The position numbers and the translations under genes were made by a program. Under the pieces are notes generated by a model. That model saw nothing but the letters and a program-made list of their open reading frames with translations. It ran no database searches and had not been told where the DNA came from. Shown here one piece after another: positions 16,779 through 25,739 of a stretch of DNA of 64,000 nt. Numbering within the stretch: the stretch's first letter is position 1; every line of letters begins with the position of its first letter. This stretch comes from an uncultured Woeseia sp. (lineage in GTDB: Bacteria; Pseudomonadota; Gammaproteobacteria; Steroidobacterales; Woeseiaceae), in contig CAJWFK010000011.1 of the NCBI GenBank assembly GCA_913031125.1, forward strand, positions 1 through 64,000. Reading direction: 5' to 3'.

Positions 16779-17732
16779 ATGCGAGTTAGCGCACAAGCAC
16801 AACCAAACATTGCCTTAGTGAAATATTGGGGTAAGCGCGATGGTGGGGGTAACCTGCCCGCGACTGGTTCATTGTCAGTTACGCTTGAAAGTCTTTGGAC
16901 TAGAATGATCCTACAAAGTAGTAAACATAGAAAAGACTCCCTAACAGTAAATGGCGTTAGTGCGCCAGAAATGTTGCCGCGAGTTAGTCGGTGCCTAGAT
17001 TCCGTTTTAGGTAGTAATCGCGAACGAATTCATGTGGTAAGTGACAGTAATTTTCCGATTGAGGCTGGTCTAGCATCCTCAGCTTCTGCTTTTTCTGCAC
17101 TAGTCATCGCAGCCAATAGGTTAACAGGCAAGAACTTGAGTTTTTCAGCATTGTCTCGTTTTGCTGGAGAAGCCTCTGGCTCTGCTGCCCGATCAATGTG
17201 CGGTGGTTTTGTCGAGTTAGTTGCGGATAGCGATAACGTACATATTCAGCAAATTGCCGATGCTGAGGAGTGGCCCCTTGAAGTAATAGTAGCTATAACT
17301 GCAGAAGGTAAGAAGCCAGTTGGTTCTGGAGAAGCCATGATTAGGAGTGCTAAAACTTCACCATTCTATTCAAGTTGGCTAAATCGGCAGGATCATGACC
17401 TAAAGTTGGCTAGGACTTCAATTTTGACACGCGATTTTGAAGCACTTGCATTTGTCTCGGAGCGAAATTGCTTAAAAATGCACTCGGTCATGTGGAGCAG
17501 TAGGCCACCAATTGTTTATTGGAATAGTGGCACGCTCGACTGTCTGCAGACTGTTAGGTCGTTACAGGCTAAGGGGCATGGGGTTTTTTTTACGATTGAT
17601 GCCGGACCACAGGTAAAAGCTATTTGCTTGCCGGAGTCACGGCAGGCAGTACATGATGCCTTAGTTGCAACGAACGGAGTTATCAAGGCTATCAGATCCA
17701 AAATCGGTCCTCCCGCAAGGTTGATCTTGTAG
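16779..17732 (+). CDS. mvaD: Diphosphomevalonate decarboxylase
   Basis: The 317-residue GHMP-family enzyme opens with NIALVKYWGKRD (10-21), the mevalonate-diphosphate decarboxylase signature. It has the phosphate loop GLASSASAFSA near 102 and the SAARSMCGGFVEL segment that contributes to substrate binding. Near the C-terminus TIDAGPQVK matches the family DAGPN-type motif. It converts mevalonate diphosphate to IPP using ATP, with loss of CO2. It is the first gene of a plus-strand operon, and the next gene starts on the last base of its stop codon. The enzyme is uncommon in Gammaproteobacteria, which mostly use the MEP pathway. Confidence 0.93.
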   Translation: MRVSAQAQPNIALVKYWGKRDGGGNLPATGSLSVTLESLWTRMILQSSKHRKDSLTVNGVSAPEMLPRVSRCLDSVLGSNRERIHVVSDSNFPIEAGLASSASAFSALVIAANRLTGKNLSFSALSRFAGEASGSAARSMCGGFVELVADSDNVHIQQIADAEEWPLEVIVAITAEGKKPVGSGEAMIRSAKTSPFYSSWLNRQDHDLKLARTSILTRDFEALAFVSERNCLKMHSVMWSSRPPIVYWNSGTLDCLQTVRSLQAKGHGVFFTIDAGPQVKAICLPESRQAVHDALVATNGVIKAIRSKIGPPARLIL

Positions 17733-18736
17733 TGAAATCGAGATCATTTAAAGCACCAGGGAAGGCACTGCTGTGTGGCGAGTATGCCGTTCTGCGTGGA
17801 GCACCGGCCATGTGCGTAGCGCTAAATTGTAGAGCACAGGTTACCGTCTCCAAGAGGACCGAAACAGTCAGTATTGTCAGTACGCTAGGGTTTGCCGAGG
17901 GCTCGTGGAGATTCAAAATAATAGATGAAAGTGTGGCATGGTTAGATCAGCCTCCTGAAGGAGTAAGGTCATTACTGGATGCCGCGTGCAAAAAGACCCG
18001 CTTAACCTCATGCTGCCCCGCTGCGCTCACAATAGACACATTAGCTTTTTATAGTCCTAGAGATAAGAAAAAATTGGGGTTGGGTTCAAGCTCAGCTACG
18101 ACAGTTGCACTAGTTGCTGCACTGCAGAAACAAAGTTTTGATATTGAGAATATTTGGGCCAATTCAAAAATGGTGCATAAAGCATTTCAGAATGGTAGGG
18201 GTAGTGGTATTGACATAGCTACCAGCTGCTTTGGAGGCCTCATCACTTATACAAGCTGCGATACTGCGCCCCCCACCAAAACCACTTGGCCAACCGGACT
18301 TTATTACCAGTTTTTCTACAGCGGGATTGAAGCAGATACTATCGCGGCTATTGATAGAGCTGCAGGCGTCAGCGAAAAATCATGGAATATGCTGATTGAG
18401 CACGCCCGGGACGCGGCGATAGCTTGGGGTTCCGGAAATGTTGAAGAAATATTGGACGCCATGGAACAGTATACGGTTAGTTTAAGGAAATTAGACTTGC
18501 TGTATGGACTTAATATTTTTGGGGCAGGGCATCAGGACTTGGTTGATTTAGCTAAAACCACATCGCTGATTTACAAGCCTTGTGGCTCGGGAGGTGGTGA
18601 TATTGGAGTTGCCCTTTCAAAAACAAAAAAAGATATTCAGGATTTTAGCCAATATGCTCGCATGAAAGGCTTTATGCCACTTGATCTTGAAATAGATAAT
18701 AATGGCGTGATACCAACTATCGGAGAAAAAGTGTGA
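17732..18736 (+). CDS. Phosphomevalonate kinase (GHMP kinase)
   Basis: The 334-residue GHMP kinase has an N-terminal PGKALLCGEYAVL (9-21), phosphate loop GLGSSSATT (116-124), SGIDIATS near 158 and C-terminal KPCGSGGGDIGVAL. The last is the form typical of phosphomevalonate kinases (KPSGAGGGD in relatives). It should phosphorylate 5-phosphomevalonate to the diphosphate. The start is GTG at 17732, overlapping the upstream TAG stop by one base, so translation is coupled. Since the mevalonate kinase is present as the second half of the next gene, assigning this one to the second phosphorylation completes the pathway. Distinction from mevalonate kinase rests on motif form and context. Confidence 0.85.
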   Translation: MKSRSFKAPGKALLCGEYAVLRGAPAMCVALNCRAQVTVSKRTETVSIVSTLGFAEGSWRFKIIDESVAWLDQPPEGVRSLLDAACKKTRLTSCCPAALTIDTLAFYSPRDKKKLGLGSSSATTVALVAALQKQSFDIENIWANSKMVHKAFQNGRGSGIDIATSCFGGLITYTSCDTAPPTKTTWPTGLYYQFFYSGIEADTIAAIDRAAGVSEKSWNMLIEHARDAAIAWGSGNVEEILDAMEQYTVSLRKLDLLYGLNIFGAGHQDLVDLAKTTSLIYKPCGSGGGDIGVALSKTKKDIQDFSQYARMKGFMPLDLEIDNNGVIPTIGEKV

Positions 18737-20979
18737 CGAGGTCGCTCCTCAGTGGGTTTTATAAATTATCAGTTGAGCAGCGTATCGAGTTGTTAATAAG
18801 TAACGGCTTTCTGGTTGAAGAAGATGCCAACACTCTCCGTGATGGGTCTCCACTTCTATTAAGAAATGTGGCAGACAAAATGGTGGAAAATGTAGTTGGC
18901 GTTTTTGGGCTTCCGTTTGCGATTGCACCGAATCTTGTTGTGAATGGTAGAGACTACCTTGTTCCAATGGTCCTGGAGGAGCCATCGGTGGTGGCGGGGC
19001 TTAGTAGCGCGGCAAAGTTGGTTCAAGCTAGTGGTGGCTTTCAGGTGACATCTACTACTTCGATTATGATTGGCCAAGTGCAAATAATGAATATCGCAGC
19101 TGCTGATGAAGCGATGCAGATGCTGCAAGAGTCAAAAGATGAAATTCTGAAGATCGCTAACGAAGAGCACCTTAGGCTTAAGAAACGAGGGGGTGGAGCG
19201 AAAGATTTCGAACTATTTAAGTATCAGCAGCCGGATAAGAGCTGGATGGTAATAATGCATTTGCTGGTTGATACCAAAGATGCAATGGGTGCTAATATTG
19301 TTAATTCTATGTGTGAGCGAATTGCATCTCATATTGAGACAATTTGCGGGGGAGAGGTGTTACTCCGAATTCTATCCAACCTCGTAGATAAAGCACTTGT
19401 CAGCGCTACTGCGAATATCAGACTTTGTACTCTGGGCCCAGACGAATGTAGTTCGGTTGCCGTGCGTGACAATATCGTTCTTGCTAATGATTTCGCTAAT
19501 ATTGATCCACATAGGGCGGCAACTCACAACAAAGGCATTATGAATGGCATTGATGCAGTGGCTATAGCTACCGGTAATGATTGGCGCGCAATCGAAGCCG
19601 GAATTCATGCTTTTGCGGCTAAGGATGGTATCTACCGTTCACTGACTCGCTGGTTCGTTGCAGAAAATGGAGATCTAGCAGGCCAGCTAACTATTCCCTT
19701 GAAAGTTGGAATCGTCGGGGGCTCCCTGCGCGCAAACCCCGGAGCAGTACTTGGCTTGAAAATAACCGGAGTTAAATCGGCAATTGAACTTGCAGAACTC
19801 ATGGCAGCTGTAGGACTTGCACAGAATTTTTCAGCTTTGAGGGCACTGGTATCAACCGGTATACAGCATGGCCATATGGGCCTGCATGCGCGCAGTGTGG
19901 CAGCAAGTGCAAATGTGTCGAGCCAAGATTTCGATGAGGTTGTGCAACAATTGATAAAAAGCGGTGAAATTAAAAGCCGGAAGGCAACAGAAATCGCCGA
20001 ACAGATATCCTGTAAACGAAAAGAAAGAAAATATCTTGATTGCTGGCAAGGTAAAGGGCATGGCAAGGTGATCCTATTTGGCGAGCATGCTGCTGTTTAT
20101 GATCGACATGCTCTTGCTTTGCCATTGAAAGATGCGGTTGCCGTTCAACTTAGCGAAGGTAGCGGTGGCATGACCCTAACGATACCGGATTGGAAAATTG
20201 ACAATACTTGGGGGACGTGTGAAACAGGCCCAGAAGGGCTAAGTGAGGTGGTTAATTTTGTAATAAAGGAATTGGGTCTAACTGGTCGGGCATTTGATAT
20301 TAGGGCGTCAGCAAAAATTCCATTGGGAATGGGTCTCGGTTCCTCAGCAGCATTTTCTGTCGCACTAATCCGTGCCTTCAACATGCTCTTTGGAGGCAAG
20401 GACTCGGACGAAGAGATTAATCGAATGGCCTTTAAGTGTGAGGAGATTACGCATGGTTATCCGTCTGGTATTGATAACAATCTTGCCACTTTTGGCAAAC
20501 CGATTCTCTATTCTAAGTTAGATAAAACCCAAGGTGGTGAGATAAAACTGGAGCAGTGCTTACCGATTCTTGTTGCGCATAGCGGTAGCCAATCCGATAC
20601 AAAAAAAATGGTTGAAGCAGTGCGCTACCGCTATAAAAATAATGAGCCACTATACAACACAATTTTCGACGAGATTGACAAAATGGCAGCCTCTGGAGCA
20701 AGTGCGTTGTGCAAGGCGCATTACGATTATCTTGGGTCGTTAATGAATGTGTGTCATGGATTTCTGAACGCGATTGAAGTTTCTACACCAGAGCTTGAGC
20801 GGATGGTAAGAATTGCGAGAGAAGCGGGTGCAATAGGTGCTAAGTTGACTGGGGCAGGTGGTGGCGGATCGATTATTGCACTGTGTCCGGACAATATGCT
20901 TGCTGTTTCTAGAGCTCTAGAGGCTTCAGGCTATAATACTTTTTCAATGGAACAGAGACCGAGACCTAAGGGCATTTAA
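18733..20979 (+). CDS. Bifunctional class II HMG-CoA reductase - mevalonate kinase fusion
   Basis: One 748-residue frame holds two enzymes. Residues 1 to about 430 are a class II HMG-CoA reductase. The four catalytic residues are present and fall at the Pseudomonas mevalonii numbers: Glu83 (LEEPSVVAG), Lys267 (THNKGIMNG), Asp283 (GNDWRA) and His381 (QHGHMGLHAR). DAMGAN (183-188) marks the nucleotide site. Residues about 438-748 are a mevalonate kinase: KVILFGEHAAVY (445-456), PLGMGLGSSAAFS (530-542), catalytic Asp581 (SGIDNN) and KLTGAGGGGS (704-713). There is no stop or frameshift between them, and the junction is a short charged stretch (about 425-438). The chain would reduce HMG-CoA to mevalonate and phosphorylate it directly. 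Start GTG overlaps the previous stop by 4 bases. Confidence 0.93.
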   Translation: MTRSLLSGFYKLSVEQRIELLISNGFLVEEDANTLRDGSPLLLRNVADKMVENVVGVFGLPFAIAPNLVVNGRDYLVPMVLEEPSVVAGLSSAAKLVQASGGFQVTSTTSIMIGQVQIMNIAAADEAMQMLQESKDEILKIANEEHLRLKKRGGGAKDFELFKYQQPDKSWMVIMHLLVDTKDAMGANIVNSMCERIASHIETICGGEVLLRILSNLVDKALVSATANIRLCTLGPDECSSVAVRDNIVLANDFANIDPHRAATHNKGIMNGIDAVAIATGNDWRAIEAGIHAFAAKDGIYRSLTRWFVAENGDLAGQLTIPLKVGIVGGSLRANPGAVLGLKITGVKSAIELAELMAAVGLAQNFSALRALVSTGIQHGHMGLHARSVAASANVSSQDFDEVVQQLIKSGEIKSRKATEIAEQISCKRKERKYLDCWQGKGHGKVILFGEHAAVYDRHALALPLKDAVAVQLSEGSGGMTLTIPDWKIDNTWGTCETGPEGLSEVVNFVIKELGLTGRAFDIRASAKIPLGMGLGSSAAFSVALIRAFNMLFGGKDSDEEINRMAFKCEEITHGYPSGIDNNLATFGKPILYSKLDKTQGGEIKLEQCLPILVAHSGSQSDTKKMVEAVRYRYKNNEPLYNTIFDEIDKMAASGASALCKAHYDYLGSLMNVCHGFLNAIEVSTPELERMVRIAREAGAIGAKLTGAGGGGSIIALCPDNMLAVSRALEASGYNTFSMEQRPRPKGI

Positions 20980-20983
20980 GGAA

Positions 20984-21562
20984 GTGAGCGACTCGACAGC
21001 ACGCATCGTATCATCGGAGGACGAGTTATTAATACTTGTTGACTCAAACGACCAAGATATAGGTAATTTAAGTAAGGGGGCGTGCCATGATGGTTCAGGA
21101 TCGTTGCACCGTGCATTTTCTATTTTTCTTTTTAATAAGTGTGGGGAATTATTGGTACAGCAACGTTCTTCGGACAAAAGGCTATGGCCAATGTATTGGA
21201 CTAATAGTATTTGCAGTCACCCACGATGTGGTGAAACGATGGAACTGGCTGCTTCAAGGCGGTTGGATGACGAATTGCAGACCACTAGTGATCTCGAGTT
21301 TGTTTACAAGTTTGAGTACAGAGCAGATTATGGTGTTGAGGGTTCGGAACATGAACTATGCCATGTTTTTCTTGGTCGTTTAAATCATGAACCTACGATA
21401 AACAAAACAGAAATAGCTGCGATTCGCTACCTTTCAGCTGAAGATTTAGAAGTCGAGCTTAAAAGACACCCAGAAGTATTTACACCTTGGTTCAAAATGG
21501 AGTGGTCTAGATTGAGTACGACTTATTCAAGGTTATTGAGACGCTACGTGGCAGCAGATTAA
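20984..21562 (+). CDS. idi: Isopentenyl-diphosphate delta-isomerase, type I
   Basis: This 192-residue Nudix-fold isomerase has the active-site NSICSHPRCGE with catalytic Cys77. Metal ligands His35, His42 (SLHRAFS) and His79 are present, as is the EHELCHVF segment carrying the acidic catalytic residue. It interconverts IPP and DMAPP, which is essential when IPP arises only from mevalonate. The GTG start at 20984 lies 4 bases after the reductase/kinase stop, with AAGGAA almost touching it, so the ribosome site spacing is short. The 3' end shares a TTAA stop overlap with the convergent HMG-CoA synthase gene. Confidence 0.94.
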   Translation: MSDSTARIVSSEDELLILVDSNDQDIGNLSKGACHDGSGSLHRAFSIFLFNKCGELLVQQRSSDKRLWPMYWTNSICSHPRCGETMELAASRRLDDELQTTSDLEFVYKFEYRADYGVEGSEHELCHVFLGRLNHEPTINKTEIAAIRYLSAEDLEVELKRHPEVFTPWFKMEWSRLSTTYSRLLRRYVAAD

Positions 21563-23049
21563 CTAACATATTTGTAGTATTCGATTCCGATATCCTGAAA
21601 TTGTCGTTTGTCATGGCCGCCGATTTTTTCTATTATGAATTCGTTGCGGGGCAGATAGTTAAGATTAGTCACTTTGCGTCCGCTATGTAGAGCTACATAT
21701 TGTTCTTCATTAAGATCCACCGCAAAGTCCATGGCACGGTTGAAACCTATTTTGCTTGTTGCTTGTAGCCAGTTCTCTGAGACTATGAAAGGTATTACTT
21801 CGGCTGCGTCTCCGCTGCCATAACCAAGCGTTAAAAGCTCTTCCCCGGTAAGTTCTCTGTTTTCCTTTGCGGCCTGTTCGAATCCTGCCGCGATCCATGC
21901 AGGTAGCGCGGCTGTATAAAGGTTGCCGAGATCGAGCATATTGTCGCTTCCTAATGCAAGTTTATTCACTATCTCCTTACGATAACGAAGTGATTGCCGA
22001 AAAATACGAAAAACTGCCATCGTTAAAGGATAGGCCTCGTAGGTTACCCGTTCGGGCGTAGCAAATTCGGTAATCTCGGGCTTTGTGAGCATTTCTGCAA
22101 ATAAAGCATCTGGCTCTATGCCAGCCTTTGTACAATAAGAACTAAGTTCCTCGCGGTCGCTGGGAGAACCATTGCTTAATGCAAAGAGATATGACACAGC
22201 TAACCCAGTCTCAGGCATTCGTTTGTATGGTCGATGCATAAATACAGTATTAAGTGAGCGCAGATATTCGCAAGGTTCGAGATTTCTTTTTTCGTACATG
22301 TCGTTTAATGCATGTAACGTCTCATCTATATAGCAGGTCGTTGAGTATTTGCCATTGAATACAGGAAAATCTTGGACTTGCCTATTTTCACCTTGCTGTT
22401 GACCACATAAGCGGAGCAGTGGCTTGCGAAAGTCCATTATGCGGTAGTCTGATGCGGAACCAGAATTTACTAGATCGACTTTCACCAATTTTGGATTTTC
22501 TTCAAGGAGCATTGCGACTGCGCCTGCCCCTTGGGTGGGCTCACCACTTGAACCTCTGGCATATTCAGCAATATCGGCACAGACTACAATCGCCTGCCCC
22601 CCTGCTCCATCTAGTGCCAAATGACGCAAAGCTCCTTTCATACCATACACACCGCCTAGGCAGGCATGCTTGAATTCTGGTACTTCGCAACTCCTATTAA
22701 TTTGCTCCTTGCCCTGCATTATTAATGCTTGATCTACCATCCCTTTGACAATAATTGCGCCCGCTGAATTGTCTGTACTTGATTCCGTACCCAAGCCTAG
22801 GAACTTTACGCGAGAAGGATCTATTTCATATTGGTTTATTAACCGCATTACAGCTGTAGCGGCCATGGTATATACACTCTGATTCGGTCCACGTACACGG
22901 AAACTGCGGCCAACTACCTCATTAATTTTGGGCCAATGATTTCCACTCCATTGGCACCAGTCTTTCAGCCAGACGCGGTAGGGGGGTATGTAGGCAGCCA
23001 ACCCACTGATTCCTATATTTTTCATGTCCATTTGCGTCGGTAGAGGCAT
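21559..23049 (-). CDS. mvaS: Hydroxymethylglutaryl-CoA synthase
   Basis: The thiolase-fold protein is 496 residues with the start at 23049. Starts at 23031 and 23025 are also possible, and none has a clear SD. It has the catalytic Cys in FKHACLGGVYG (Cys130), Glu89 in LGTESSTDNSAG and FMHRPYKRM with the catalytic His. These match HMG-CoA synthase, which condenses acetyl-CoA with acetoacetyl-CoA. It is about 100 residues longer than typical bacterial MvaS (about 390), so it belongs to a divergent clade. It converges on idi, and fadE lies 59 bases upstream on the same strand. No acetoacetyl-CoA thiolase gene is in the window. Confidence 0.88.
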   Translation of the reverse strand: MPLPTQMDMKNIGISGLAAYIPPYRVWLKDWCQWSGNHWPKINEVVGRSFRVRGPNQSVYTMAATAVMRLINQYEIDPSRVKFLGLGTESSTDNSAGAIIVKGMVDQALIMQGKEQINRSCEVPEFKHACLGGVYGMKGALRHLALDGAGGQAIVVCADIAEYARGSSGEPTQGAGAVAMLLEENPKLVKVDLVNSGSASDYRIMDFRKPLLRLCGQQQGENRQVQDFPVFNGKYSTTCYIDETLHALNDMYEKRNLEPCEYLRSLNTVFMHRPYKRMPETGLAVSYLFALSNGSPSDREELSSYCTKAGIEPDALFAEMLTKPEITEFATPERVTYEAYPLTMAVFRIFRQSLRYRKEIVNKLALGSDNMLDLGNLYTAALPAWIAAGFEQAAKENRELTGEELLTLGYGSGDAAEVIPFIVSENWLQATSKIGFNRAMDFAVDLNEEQYVALHSGRKVTNLNYLPRNEFIIEKIGGHDKRQFQDIGIEYYKYVS

Positions 23050-23108
23050 CTCTTAGTTTTACTTTAATAGTTGTCGTATGCAAAGTTTAGTAGCAGGCGA
23101 CAAATCGC

Positions 23109-25637
23109 TCAATGATTATTTTGGTTTTCCCGTTCTGTAACATTTATGTTTGAGTCAGCATTGTTGGTCTCTTTGTAATGCGAGTAGCGGCTGAACTCTT
23201 CTGGATCAAAATCATCGACAGACAAAAGGTGCTGGACCTTCGCATGATAATCGCGAAGGTCAGAGGCTTCTTCCGCATTTATAACTTCGGCATTTTCAGC
23301 TTCGGCTATCTGATGACCAAGATATTCAGATTGTATAAGCCCCTCCTTTTGCGCCTGCCTAAGTTTTTTCTCAAGTGGCAGAAATTGTTCGGACAATTCC
23401 AGTGCTTCCTGCAATAGACCTAGTGGATTTCCTGGTTCCACAGCTTTATAGACGTGCTGACTCAGCCGTTCGCGCCCCTCACCTGTCTGGGTAATTATTG
23501 ATACTAACTGCCGGCCAAGCTCATCTGACGGCGGTGAATAAGTTCGCCCACGTGGAAAAATTATTACACGTAGCATGATAGCAGCAACTCGATTCGGAAA
23601 ATTGAGCAAAAATTTGTGCAGTTGCTCTTGTGCCTGATACATCAACGTGCGAACTGACCATTCTACTAACGGAATATCTGCTGCCGGACGTCCTTGGTTT
23701 TCAAAATGCTTTAGGACGGTGGATGCTAAATACATTGAGCTTAGGACATCGCCTAACCGAGCTGATAGCAGCTCCCTTACTTTCAGATTTCCACCGAGCA
23801 TTAGCATGGCTACATCGGTTGTTAAAGCAAAGGCAGCACTGTATCGATTAACATTTTGGTAATAGCGACGAGTAGGGGTGTGCAATGGCACGGCACTAAA
23901 CTTGGCATGGGTCAGTGCAAGTACAAAAGCACGGGCTAAATTGCTAATTGCATATCCCATGTGTTCGAAAAGGGCCTCGTCGAATTCGGTTAGGCCACGC
24001 TCCTCGTCGGAATCTTCTGCAGCATTTAGTTCTCGGAGGACGTAAGGGTGGCAGCGCATAGCTCCTTGACCGAAAATGATAAGGTTGCGAGTCAAAATAT
24101 TTGCGCCCTCAACAGTAATCGCCATTGGTGTAGCCATATACGAACGAGCAACATAGTTTTTTGGCCCCATCATTATGGCTTTGCCGCCATGGACGTCCAT
24201 CGTATCGTTTACGACTTGTCGTCCTAGCTCTGTGCAGTGGTATTTGAGAATGGCAGATGGTACGGATGGTTTTTCACCTTCAGTTATTGCGCCAGAGGTA
24301 ATCGACACAGCAGCATTCATGATATAGGTATGCCCAGCAATGCGTGCCAAGGCATCGCTAACACCCTCAAACCTGGAAATTGGCAGATTAAATTGCTTCC
24401 TAATCTGTGTATAGGCTCCGGCGGCATAAGCGGCTGCCTGACCTCCGCCAGAAGCTGTCGATGGTAACGTTATGGCCCGGCCAACGGATAGTAGTTCCAC
24501 AAGCATTTTCCAACCTTTTCCTGCATTTTCTTTACCGCCTATGATGTAATCTAGCGGCACGAAAACGTCTTCGCCGGTAGTTGGACCATTCTGAAAAGGT
24601 ATGTTCAACGGATTGTGGCGCCTTCCAATTGTTACTCCAGATAAATGAGTCGGTATCAACGCGGCAGTAATGCCATATGAATCATTGGCTCCTATTAGAT
24701 GATCTGGATCGTAAAGTTTGAATGCTAGCCCAAGAACTGTTGAAACAGGTGCCAGCGTAATGTATCTCTTGTCCCAATTTAATTTGATCCCGATTATCTC
24801 TTCCCCCTCCCAATTTCCCTTACACACGACACCTTTATCAATGATGGCGGCTGCATCTGACCCAGCTTGAGGGGACGTTAGGGCAAAGCAGGGTATTTCT
24901 TCAGCGGAGGCTAGGCGGGGTAACCAATGCTCCTTTTGTTCCTCCGTACCATAGTGCAATAGAAGTTCAGCGGGTCCCAGCGAATTGGGCACACCAATTG
25001 TTGATGTTGCTACTCCATTGCGGCTTGCAAGTTTGGTGATAATCATCGCGTTTGCATAGGCTGAAAAACCAAGTCCGCCATATTGTTTTGGAATGATCAT
25101 TGCGAAAAACTTATGTGTTTTTATGAATTCCCAAACTGTGGGAGGCAGGTCACCATCTTCATTACATATTTGCCAATCGTCCAGCATTTCGCATAGGTCT
25201 TCGCACGGGCCATCCATAAATGCTTTTTCTTCGTCCGAAAGCTCTGGGATAGGAGCAGACATTAATTTGTCCCAGTTGGGCTTACCGGAAAAAAGTTCGC
25301 CATCCCACCAACTATTCCCAGCATCCAATGCTTCTTTTTCGGTTTCTGACATGGATGGCAACATTGTTTTATAGATTTTTAATAATGGTCGTGTAAATTT
25401 GTCGCGACGAAATTCGGGGAAATTTGGTACTACCAGTATTCCATACGCTAGCAAGAGAATTAGTATTCCAAGAAAGTGCCAGTCACCAATAAGTAAATAT
25501 ATGAGGAGAATAATCCCCATTGTTGCCGTGGACGAAAAAAGATTTACGCGGTTATAAGCAAGATAAATTGCAGCGCTGAAGAACAGCAGGAACCAGACAA
25601 TACTGATTAAAAAACCGGACACCAATTGATACCTCAA
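23109..25637 (-). CDS. fadE: Acyl-CoA dehydrogenase FadE
   Basis: The 842-residue protein is the long, membrane-associated FadE type. It has two to three hydrophobic segments in the first 75 residues, an acyl-CoA dehydrogenase core (about 150-500, with FALTSPQAGSDAAA and FVPLDYIIGG) and the C-terminal DUF1974 extension typical of FadE (E. coli, 814). It catalyses the first FAD-dependent step of fatty-acid beta-oxidation, which yields acetyl-CoA. The next gene on the strand is mvaS, an acetyl-CoA consumer. Whether they share a transcript is open, since the gap is 59 bases with no clear terminator. Confidence 0.94.
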   Translation of the reverse strand: MRYQLVSGFLISIVWFLLFFSAAIYLAYNRVNLFSSTATMGIILLIYLLIGDWHFLGILILLLAYGILVVPNFPEFRRDKFTRPLLKIYKTMLPSMSETEKEALDAGNSWWDGELFSGKPNWDKLMSAPIPELSDEEKAFMDGPCEDLCEMLDDWQICNEDGDLPPTVWEFIKTHKFFAMIIPKQYGGLGFSAYANAMIITKLASRNGVATSTIGVPNSLGPAELLLHYGTEEQKEHWLPRLASAEEIPCFALTSPQAGSDAAAIIDKGVVCKGNWEGEEIIGIKLNWDKRYITLAPVSTVLGLAFKLYDPDHLIGANDSYGITAALIPTHLSGVTIGRRHNPLNIPFQNGPTTGEDVFVPLDYIIGGKENAGKGWKMLVELLSVGRAITLPSTASGGGQAAAYAAGAYTQIRKQFNLPISRFEGVSDALARIAGHTYIMNAAVSITSGAITEGEKPSVPSAILKYHCTELGRQVVNDTMDVHGGKAIMMGPKNYVARSYMATPMAITVEGANILTRNLIIFGQGAMRCHPYVLRELNAAEDSDEERGLTEFDEALFEHMGYAISNLARAFVLALTHAKFSAVPLHTPTRRYYQNVNRYSAAFALTTDVAMLMLGGNLKVRELLSARLGDVLSSMYLASTVLKHFENQGRPAADIPLVEWSVRTLMYQAQEQLHKFLLNFPNRVAAIMLRVIIFPRGRTYSPPSDELGRQLVSIITQTGEGRERLSQHVYKAVEPGNPLGLLQEALELSEQFLPLEKKLRQAQKEGLIQSEYLGHQIAEAENAEVINAEEASDLRDYHAKVQHLLSVDDFDPEEFSRYSHYKETNNADSNINVTERENQNNH

Positions 25638-25739
25638 ATTTACGGGTCTGGTGAAAGACGTGAGACGTTATTTAGGCTAACACTAAGGGCTTGAATGCAC
25701 CAGACTGAGATGTTCTTGTATATAAATTTCTCACCGATT

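Noticed and set aside
19632-20066. 144-residue minus-strand ORF opposite the HMG-CoA reductase
   Set aside because: It lies wholly antisense to a conserved enzyme, is Ser/Cys/Pro-rich with no recognisable motif, and mirrors the codon pattern of the real gene.
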